Below are positions 8,004-13,666 of a DNA stretch of 16,728 nucleotides, piece after piece. Source of the DNA: SIG603 sp964369225 (GTDB lineage: Bacteria; Bacillota; Clostridia; Oscillospirales; Acutalibacteraceae); contig CAYJER010000046.1 in NCBI GenBank assembly GCA_964369225.1, forward strand, positions 1 to 16,728. The letters are read 5' to 3'. Positions within the stretch are counted from its first letter, which is position 1, and every line of letters starts with the position of its first letter. The notes under the pieces were generated by a model. The model was not told the origin of the DNA and ran no database searches. It worked only from the letters and a program-made list of their open reading frames with translations. The position numbers and the translations under genes are program-made.

Positions 8004-8024
8004 GTTGTATTCATTTATGCCTAC

Positions 8025-8053
8025 ATTATATCACTAAATGTAGTATTTGTCAA
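8025..8053 (-). promoter_or_regulatory. Consensus sigma-A promoter of the metK riboswitch transcript
   Basis: On the minus strand TTGACA (8048-8053) and TATAAT (8025-8030) are both perfect consensus hexamers with a 17-bp spacer. The predicted start is near 8018, about 15 bases before the aptamer. The -35 directly abuts the stop codon of the upstream gene (8054-8056). A perfect 7-bp inverted repeat, CTACATT at 8021-8027 and AATGTAG at 8037-8043, brackets the -10 and could be an operator or chance. Confidence 0.93.
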
Positions 8054-9109
8054 TTATTTTGAATTATTAATTTCAGCAATTTTTTGTGTTCCATAGTTTA
8101 AGGCTTCATCAAGCAAGGCATAAAGGCTATCAATAGGAGTATCCTCTGTGAAACCGTTACCGGCTGTCAGAATAAATCTACCATTTTCTCTAACATAGGT
8201 ATCCATCATAAACCTAACTTCTTCTCGAACATCGTCAGCAGTTCCATAAGGGATAGTCTGCTGAACATCAAATCCGCCCCAAATACAGATGTCGTTTCCG
8301 TGCTTAAAAGCTACTTCTTTTTCGTCCATTGTGTACTTTTGAATTGGATGAATTACATCAAGACCAATCTCTACAAAATCTTTAATATATGGCAAGATAT
8401 GCCCACAAGTATGTAGCCAAAAGTGCATTCCAAGGCTATGAGCGTGATCAATTAATTGCTTGTAATACGGCTTAAAAAACTCCTCAAAAATCTCCTGAGA
8501 GAAAAATGGTGAAGTCTGTGTTCCAATGTCATCACTTGTAAACATGCCGTCTAAATTATATTTTTGCTTTGCGTTAGTCATAAGCGTTTTGTAAAACTCT
8601 GTCAATGCTGAAAACATTTTATGTATTTCATCTGGATGCTCATAGAAGTCACAAAGTGAATTTTCCATGCCTCTTAGTGACCACAATCTCTCAAAAAAGC
8701 AGTAAAACCATGTTCCTAGTCTGTATCTGCCATCATTTTCTGGGTTTTCTGGGTAGATAAATTTATCGTTTGGGTTAGGGAAATTTGCAATAATATCGTC
8801 GATATCATCAACATCAAAGTCAATAGCATTGTTAGAATCAAGTGCCTTAATTACCTCGGGTTTCATCTTATTTACCCAGGTTTGCTTCTCTTGATTTTCT
8901 TCAAACTTATATACATCTGGCATAACTAGGTTTATATTATGAATATCGCATGGAAATTGCTCATAAACCTTAGTAAATTCCTCACGAGCTTTTTGTGAAA
9001 ATCTGCCTAAATTCGACCAAAAATGTATAGCCATAGGAACTCTTCTTGCGTTTCCTTCTCCGTTAATTACCTTGCATACTTCTTCTCTTGTTAAAAATTT
9101 GTCTTTCAT
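8054..9109 (-). CDS. URO-D / MtaA-CmuA-like protein, probable zinc methyltransferase
   Basis: This 351-residue cytoplasmic protein belongs to the uroporphyrinogen decarboxylase superfamily, in the branch with MtaA/CmuA-type corrinoid methyltransferases. The key evidence is FWLHTCGHI, with H233 and C235 forming the His-x-Cys zinc motif, followed by GLDVIHPIQ. Further typical segments are DDIGTQTSPFFSQE (about 194-207), CIWGGFDVQQTIPYGT (276 onward) and FILTAGNGF near the C terminus. True HemE uses N-terminal arginines and an Asp to bind uroporphyrinogen and lacks HTCG, so heme synthesis is unlikely. The usual third Cys ligand near the C terminus is missing; C276 in DICIWGG could substitute. 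ATG 9109 has an excellent GGAGGT site 7 bases upstream and its own promoter. No terminator separates it from metK, so its message should run into the SAM riboswitch. Substrate unknown. Confidence 0.85.
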   Translation of the reverse strand: MKDKFLTREEVCKVINGEGNARRVPMAIHFWSNLGRFSQKAREEFTKVYEQFPCDIHNINLVMPDVYKFEENQEKQTWVNKMKPEVIKALDSNNAIDFDVDDIDDIIANFPNPNDKFIYPENPENDGRYRLGTWFYCFFERLWSLRGMENSLCDFYEHPDEIHKMFSALTEFYKTLMTNAKQKYNLDGMFTSDDIGTQTSPFFSQEIFEEFFKPYYKQLIDHAHSLGMHFWLHTCGHILPYIKDFVEIGLDVIHPIQKYTMDEKEVAFKHGNDICIWGGFDVQQTIPYGTADDVREEVRFMMDTYVRENGRFILTAGNGFTEDTPIDSLYALLDEALNYGTQKIAEINNSK

Positions 9110-9139
9110 TTTGGACCTCCACCGCCTAAAATTTACTAT

Positions 9140-9168
9140 ATTCTACTTTATAAATATATAAAAGTCAA
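9140..9168 (-). promoter_or_regulatory. Promoter of the second URO-D-like gene
   Basis: On the minus strand TTGACT (9163-9168), a 17-bp AT-rich spacer and TAGAAT (9140-9145) form a strong sigma-A promoter. The start near 9133 gives a short leader holding GGAGGT before ATG 9109. The gene is therefore expressed separately from the upstream pth-mfd operon. Confidence 0.85.
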
Positions 9169-9198
9169 TAGTAATTTAAAATAATTTTAAACTTTTTA

Positions 9199-9250
9199 TT
9201 TGTAGGAGTTTTTACTAAATCTTCGGACGACCACAGGTCGCCCCTACAAA
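9199..9250. repeat. MITE-like hairpin element, GTAGGGG family copy 1
   Basis: The 52-bp unit is bounded by TTTGTAGG (9199-9206) and its exact inverted copy CCTACAAA (9243-9250). An inner hairpin near the right end pairs GGGCGACC with GGTCGTCC on the minus strand (one G-U, three-base loop). The GTAGGGG head (minus strand) recurs at 16517-16523 and 16645-16651. It lies 28 bases past the mfd stop codon; no U-run follows, so it is a poor terminator, though it may protect the 3' end. It encodes no protein. Confidence 0.6.
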
Positions 9251-9277
9251 ATTTGTGAAATTTAATCAACTAATATT

Positions 9278-12200
9278 TCACTGCATTATTTTAAGCGCAT
9301 CTTCTAATACATCTAGTGGTTTTTGTTTTAACGTGTTAATGCTGATATACGGGCTTGCTCCTGCACTTAATAAAACTCTGCCTTTCATCTTCTCTGTTAG
9401 TTTTGATACTTTTTCCATATCAATTTTTTCTAAATAAAGTAATAAACTGGTGTTTTGTTGCTTTACTTCTTTTATAAACATAGATGACGCTATATTTCTT
9501 AAAAGTGCTATGTCAATCAATCCTTGAACTGCCGCTGGTGGCTCTCCAAATCTATCTATTAACTCATCTGTTACATCTATTGAGTCGTCGTAACTCTTAA
9601 TGTCTGCAATCTTTTTATATACTTCTAATCTTGTTTGAATGCTATCTATATATCTTTCAGGGATATGTGCATTGATAGGCAAGTCTATGCTACAATCACA
9701 ACTTTCTTGCTGTGGCTCTTCGCCTTTCATCAATGAAACTGCCTGATTTAACAGTTTTAAATACATATCATATCCAACACTTTCCATGTGTCCATGTTGT
9801 TCGCCGCCTAAGATATTTCCAGCGCCTCTAATCTCTAAGTCACGCATTGCAATCTTAAACCCACTGCCAAACTCTGTAAACTCTCTTATTGCTGAAAGCC
9901 TTTTTTGAGAAATCTCCGTCAATGTTTTGTTAGGTGTGTAAGTAAAATACGCATAGGCTCTTCTGTTACTTCTTCCTACCCTACCTCTAATCTGATGAAG
10001 CTGTGAAAGACCCATTCTATCGGCATTATCAATAATCAAGGTGTTTACATTTGCAACGTCTACACCTGTTTCAATTATAGTTGTGCAGATAAGTAGATCT
10101 ATTTCTTGTTCCATTAGCTGTCTCCATGTTTCGGATAATTCATCCTCCGCCATTTTTCCATGTGCAACAGCTATTCTAATCTCGGGAATTAGCGACTGAA
10201 TTTTAGCGGCTACTCCTTTAAGAGTAGCAATATCATTGTGAATATAATACGCTTGCCCACCTCTTCTTAGCTCTTTTCTTAAAGCATCTGCGATAATTCC
10301 TAAATCATGCTCTAAAACATATGTGTGAACAGGGTGTCTGTCGTGTGGAGCTTCCTCAATTAACGACATGTCTCTTATGCCTGACATAGCCATGCTTAGA
10401 GTTCTTGGAATAGGTGTCGCCGATAACGTTAAGAAATCTACATCCTTACAAGCTTGTTTTAGTCGCTCTTTTTGTGCCACTCCAAAACGTTGTTCCTCAT
10501 CAACTATTGCTAAGCCTAGGTCTTTAAACTTTACATCCTTTGATATAAGCCTGTGTGTGCCTACTACAATATCAACAGAACCATCTTTAATTTTTCTTAG
10601 AATTTCACTTTGTTGCCCAGCTGTTCTAAACCTTGATAAAAGTTCAATACTTACAGGAAAAGCATCCATTCTCTTTATTACATTTTGGAAATGTTGCCAT
10701 GCTAAAATTGTAGTCGGAACTAAAATAGCACATTGTTTTCCTGCTGTAATACATTTAAACGCCGCCCTAAAAGCTACTTCTGTCTTACCAAATCCAACGT
10801 CACCGCAAAGCAGTCTATCCATAGGAACTATAGACTCCATGTCTGATTTAATCTCTTCTATACAGCGTAATTGGTCGTCTGTCTCGTTGTACTCAAAATG
10901 AGCCTCAAAATCTCTTTGCCACTCGTTATCCTCTGGGAATGCAAATCCTTTTTTGTTCATCCTTTCGGCATAAAGTTTAATTAGTTCTTTTGCAATGTCT
11001 TTTACAGCGGATTTAACCTTTGTCTTTGCCTTTTGCCACTCTGTTCCGCCTAATCTATGAAGTTTAATAGAGCTGTCTTCACGTGGGCCTATGTATTTAC
11101 CAACCATGTCAAGTTGAGTTACTGGAACATAAAGTGTGTCACTTTTTGCGTATTCAATTTTAATATAGTCTTTTAAAATTCCGCCTACTTCCATCTTGTG
11201 AATGCCTAAAAACAGACCTATTCCATGAGTGTTATGCACAACATAGTCACCCATAGATAATTCAGCAAGACTGTAAATCTCTTTTGTATTTTTATCTTTT
11301 TTCTTTTTCTTTTTCTCTTGAGTAGACGAGTTAATTCTACCTTGAGAAATGACAACTAAATCGTCAATTTCAAAGCCCGCACTAAGTCCACCTGTAGTTA
11401 TAACAACAGTTCCCTTTTGTACAACGCTGAAAGTTTCAATAAATCCACAAGGAATTCCCTGTGCTTTTAGGTCTTCTGCTAAAACTTTAGCAGATCTTTC
11501 AGTTCCGGCAAGAACTACAATACGTTGTTTGATTGATAAATGAGCGTTAATGTCATCCTTTAAAAGTTCTGTGCTTCCGCCCCATAAAGACAACTGCTTA
11601 ACATTCATGTTTATAAGTGTCTTTGTAGGTATCTCATATGTTCCTCTAGCAAAATTATCTAGGTGTAAAGATGGTAATTCTTCTGCTTTTTTTAGTACAT
11701 ATACCCAGTCTTGAGAATACTTATCAAGCCCCTTGCACAGAACACCTTCTGTCAGCATAGCTTTTATATCCTCGCTCCATTGCCAGTTTACAGTTTTTGC
11801 CTTTTCTCTTATTTTAGAGCCTTCTGATAGCACTATAAAAGAATTATCTCTGTTAAAATAATCAAAAAGTGTGACAGGATTTTCATAAACCAATGAGATA
11901 TACTTATCTAAACAAGCTAAATGCAGACCATCTTCTAGCTTTTTAATTTCTTTTTCTATTATAGGTTTTGCTACTACTGCTGATTTACCTTTTATTGAAT
12001 TTTGTAGTTCTCTCATTTTCAAGACTAGTTGTTTTGTGTTGTTTGGAATTACCTCTACACAAGGGCTAATTCTAACAGAGTCTAAACTCTCGCCTCTTCT
12101 TTGAGTCTCGATATCAAAACTTGAAATCGTGTCTATTTCGTCGCCCCAAAATTCTAGTCTTATAGGCTTATCACTTCCCGGCGGAAAAAAGTCTATAATT

Positions 12201-12730
12201 CCACCTCTGTGGCTGAATTGTCCTACACCCTCAACCTGTGATGAATTTTCATATCCACAATAAACCAAAGTTTCTATCAATTTTTTCTGAATTATTTCAT
12301 CTCCAGCCTTAATCTCTACTGTCCTTGACTTTAATTCATTTTGAGGAATTGTAAACTGCATCGCAGATTCAATTGTTGCTACAACACAGTCGATTGCCCC
12401 ATTAATTAATCTGTCAAGAACTTCAAGCCTTTGTCTTTCAAACTCATGAGAACTACCAACAGTGTCACGCAAAGTAAAATCTCTAACAGGGTAAAACACA
12501 GACTTTAACGAAAGTTCGTTTAAATCTGTCATAAGTTTATAGCATTCAGCCTCGTCAGAACATAGATACAACACTTTTTTACTATGTTCTTTAGCAAGAG
12601 CTGAAACTATAGCAGACTTATGAATAGAAGATAATCCCGTGACAATAGCAGGAACCTCGAAATTCTTCACAGCTGAAGATAAGTCCCTGTACTGTTTATT
12701 GTTTTTTAAGTTTTCTAATAAAAATTTCAT
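9278..12730 (-). CDS. mfd: Transcription-repair coupling factor Mfd
   Basis: Mfd is an ATP-driven translocase that pushes stalled RNA polymerase off damaged DNA and recruits UvrA for nucleotide excision repair. From ATG 12730 it is 1150 residues, normal size. In order it has a UvrB-like module (about 1-330) that has lost ATPase function, a lysine-rich linker (K473-K478), the RNA-polymerase-interacting domain (about 490-560, GDYVVHNTHGIG), and the RecG-like motor with Walker A GDVGFGKT (K649), DEEQRFG (D744), SATPIPRTL and QIRGRVGRSNRRAYAY. A C-terminal regulatory domain follows (IDLPINAHIPERYI onward). A GTG at 12736 is in frame but only one base from the AAAGGA ribosome site; ATG 12730 stands 7 bases away and is preferred. 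It starts 11 bases after pth, the same gene order as in Bacillus. Stop is TGA. Confidence 0.98.
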   Translation of the reverse strand: MKFLLENLKNNKQYRDLSSAVKNFEVPAIVTGLSSIHKSAIVSALAKEHSKKVLYLCSDEAECYKLMTDLNELSLKSVFYPVRDFTLRDTVGSSHEFERQRLEVLDRLINGAIDCVVATIESAMQFTIPQNELKSRTVEIKAGDEIIQKKLIETLVYCGYENSSQVEGVGQFSHRGGIIDFFPPGSDKPIRLEFWGDEIDTISSFDIETQRRGESLDSVRISPCVEVIPNNTKQLVLKMRELQNSIKGKSAVVAKPIIEKEIKKLEDGLHLACLDKYISLVYENPVTLFDYFNRDNSFIVLSEGSKIREKAKTVNWQWSEDIKAMLTEGVLCKGLDKYSQDWVYVLKKAEELPSLHLDNFARGTYEIPTKTLINMNVKQLSLWGGSTELLKDDINAHLSIKQRIVVLAGTERSAKVLAEDLKAQGIPCGFIETFSVVQKGTVVITTGGLSAGFEIDDLVVISQGRINSSTQEKKKKKKDKNTKEIYSLAELSMGDYVVHNTHGIGLFLGIHKMEVGGILKDYIKIEYAKSDTLYVPVTQLDMVGKYIGPREDSSIKLHRLGGTEWQKAKTKVKSAVKDIAKELIKLYAERMNKKGFAFPEDNEWQRDFEAHFEYNETDDQLRCIEEIKSDMESIVPMDRLLCGDVGFGKTEVAFRAAFKCITAGKQCAILVPTTILAWQHFQNVIKRMDAFPVSIELLSRFRTAGQQSEILRKIKDGSVDIVVGTHRLISKDVKFKDLGLAIVDEEQRFGVAQKERLKQACKDVDFLTLSATPIPRTLSMAMSGIRDMSLIEEAPHDRHPVHTYVLEHDLGIIADALRKELRRGGQAYYIHNDIATLKGVAAKIQSLIPEIRIAVAHGKMAEDELSETWRQLMEQEIDLLICTTIIETGVDVANVNTLIIDNADRMGLSQLHQIRGRVGRSNRRAYAYFTYTPNKTLTEISQKRLSAIREFTEFGSGFKIAMRDLEIRGAGNILGGEQHGHMESVGYDMYLKLLNQAVSLMKGEEPQQESCDCSIDLPINAHIPERYIDSIQTRLEVYKKIADIKSYDDSIDVTDELIDRFGEPPAAVQGLIDIALLRNIASSMFIKEVKQQNTSLLLYLEKIDMEKVSKLTEKMKGRVLLSAGASPYISINTLKQKPLDVLEDALKIMQ

Positions 12731-12741
12731 ATACACATCCT

Positions 12742-13329
12742 TTAAGAATTATAAAGGTTCATAGCCTTGTCAAACTGCCCTGAAACCATAAGTTCTACAG
12801 CAGACACCGTGTCATTACACACTTTTCCTATATCATCTTTTTCTTTATCAGTAAATTTTGATAAAACCCAGTCAGCTAAATCATATTCAGGGTGAGGTTT
12901 TTTTCCTATACCAATTTTCACACGAGGAAAATTATCTTTTCCGCTTAAGTAAATGATATTTTTCATTCCATTTTGTCCGCCGTCGCTTCCCTTTCTTCTA
13001 ATTCGCATTCTAGAAACATCAAGGCTTATGTCATCTAATATTATAATCACATTCTCTGGGGGAATTTTGTAGAAATTCATCGCCTGAGTAACAGCTTCAC
13101 CAGATAAATTCATAAATGTATCTGGTTTTAATAAAAGAACTTTTTTATTAGCAATTACACAGTCACCTATAAGGCTTTTAAATTTTAACTTATTTATTTT
13201 AGCATTATATTTTTCTGCTATAAAATCTAATGCAATAAAGCCTGCATTATGGCGTGTCAATTCGTACTTTTTACCGGGATTACCTAACCCCACAACTATA
13301 AAATCGTAACTTGATTTGTTTGCAAACAT
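12742..13329 (-). CDS. pth: Peptidyl-tRNA hydrolase
   Basis: Pth cleaves the ester bond of peptidyl-tRNAs that drop off ribosomes, recycling tRNA; it is cytoplasmic, monomeric and normally essential. The 195-residue protein has the family signature VVGLGNPGKKYELTRHNAGF, with N17 and catalytic H27 (H20 in E. coli), then KPDTFMNLSG with the substrate-binding Asn, and ILDDISLD with the Asp that supports the catalytic His. GSDGGQNGMKNII and FPRVKIGIG complete the conserved core. ATG 13329 has GGAGGT (13334-13339) only 4 bases away, somewhat close but the only good choice. It is the first gene of a two-gene operon with mfd. Its leader contains the GTGA-rich repeat at 13352-13437. Confidence 0.98.
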   Translation of the reverse strand: MFANKSSYDFIVVGLGNPGKKYELTRHNAGFIALDFIAEKYNAKINKLKFKSLIGDCVIANKKVLLLKPDTFMNLSGEAVTQAMNFYKIPPENVIIILDDISLDVSRMRIRRKGSDGGQNGMKNIIYLSGKDNFPRVKIGIGKKPHPEYDLADWVLSKFTDKEKDDIGKVCNDTVSAVELMVSGQFDKAMNLYNS

Positions 13330-13351
13330 TTAGACCTCCGAAATTAATATG

Positions 13352-13437
13352 AACTAAAAACTAATGGTGAACGGTGAGTGACTAATTTAAAAAACGCACA
13401 ATCTCTTCACTCTTACCTCTTCACTATTCACTACATT
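13352..13437. repeat. GTGA-rich imperfect inverted repeat in the pth leader
   Basis: The left part (about 13362-13384) reads GGTGAACGGTGAGTGACTAA on the plus strand. The right part (about 13403-13434) is rich in TTCACTC, TTCACTATTCAC and so is roughly its inverse complement. The two halves are separated by TTTAAAAAACGCACAATC. Repeats built of GTGAATAGTGAA units suggest a dispersed non-coding element or a short tandem array. It lies between the pth promoter and its ribosome site. I see no other copy in this window. Confidence 0.45.
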
Positions 13438-13443
13438 TATGAT

Positions 13444-13472
13444 ATTATGACAGATATTTAATCATATTACAA
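13444..13472 (-). promoter_or_regulatory. Promoter of the pth-mfd operon
   Basis: On the minus strand TTGTAA (13467-13472), 17 bp, then CATAAT (13444-13449), preceded by TGT (extended -10). The start near 13437 gives a leader of about 110 bases that includes the whole GTGA-rich repeat. It is divergent from the ppdK promoter, about 100 bp away. Confidence 0.6.
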
Positions 13473-13482
13473 GTATAAAAAG

Positions 13483-13512
13483 CCTTTTTTATTACTAATA
13501 TTATAAAAAAGG
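13483..13512. repeat. Perfect 10-bp AT-rich inverted repeat between divergent promoters
   Basis: CCTTTTTTAT (13483-13492) and ATAAAAAAGG (13503-13512) are exact inverted copies with a ten-base loop. It lies between the pth-mfd and ppdK promoters. With no GC core and no gene ending here, it is not a convincing terminator; it could be a protein site or an effect of base composition. Confidence 0.4.
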
Positions 13513-13522
13513 TAAAAAATTC

Positions 13523-13581
13523 AATTTTTTTAAAAAAAATTTTAAAAAACTATAGAATTATTCATAATTCTTTGTTATAAT
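13523..13581 (+). promoter_or_regulatory. ppdK promoter: AT-tract UP element, palindrome, extended -10
   Basis: TATAAT (13576-13581) is preceded by TGT, giving an extended -10, and transcription should begin near 13588. The -35 position (13553-13558, TAGAAT) is poor. The -40 to -60 zone is almost pure A and T tracts (13523-13548), as in an UP element bound by the RNA polymerase alpha subunit. A perfect palindrome, AGAATTAT-TC-ATAATTCT (13554-13571), covers the -35 and spacer and is a candidate operator. The design suggests high but controlled expression. Confidence 0.65.
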
Positions 13582-13591
13582 ATCTTTCAGA

Positions 13592-13625
13592 GACACAAAA
13601 CATGGTTTTTTAACCTTAAAGTGTC
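13592..13625 (+). promoter_or_regulatory. Small stem-loop in the ppdK leader
   Basis: GACAC (13592-13596) can pair with GTGTC (13621-13625), enclosing a second stem GGTT-TTTT-AACC. It lies at the very 5' end of the predicted transcript, where such hairpins often stabilise mRNA. The stems are short and no known riboswitch is recognised. Confidence 0.3.
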
Positions 13626-13666
13626 CACACTAAATTTTAGAAATAAATTATGGAGGCTTCTTAATA

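Noticed and set aside
7890..8096. 68-codon plus-strand frame across the metK leader
   Set aside because: It is antisense to the SAM-I riboswitch and promoter, which fully explain the conservation seen there.
8054..9109. HemE (uroporphyrinogen decarboxylase of heme synthesis) for the two URO-D-fold genes
   Set aside because: Neither has the HemE substrate-binding N-terminal arginine motif, one has the zinc HTCG motif of methyltransferases, and no other heme genes are near.
10368..10901. 177-codon open frame on the plus strand inside mfd
   Set aside because: It lies antisense to conserved motor motifs of Mfd (Walker A to TRG region) and has no ribosome site or protein-like composition.
12731..12736. 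GTG 12736 as mfd start
   Set aside because: It is one base from the ribosome site; ATG 12730 is correctly spaced.
13483..13512. AT-rich inverted repeat as a terminator
   Set aside because: No gene ends there on either strand, the stem lacks GC pairs, and it lies between two divergent promoters.
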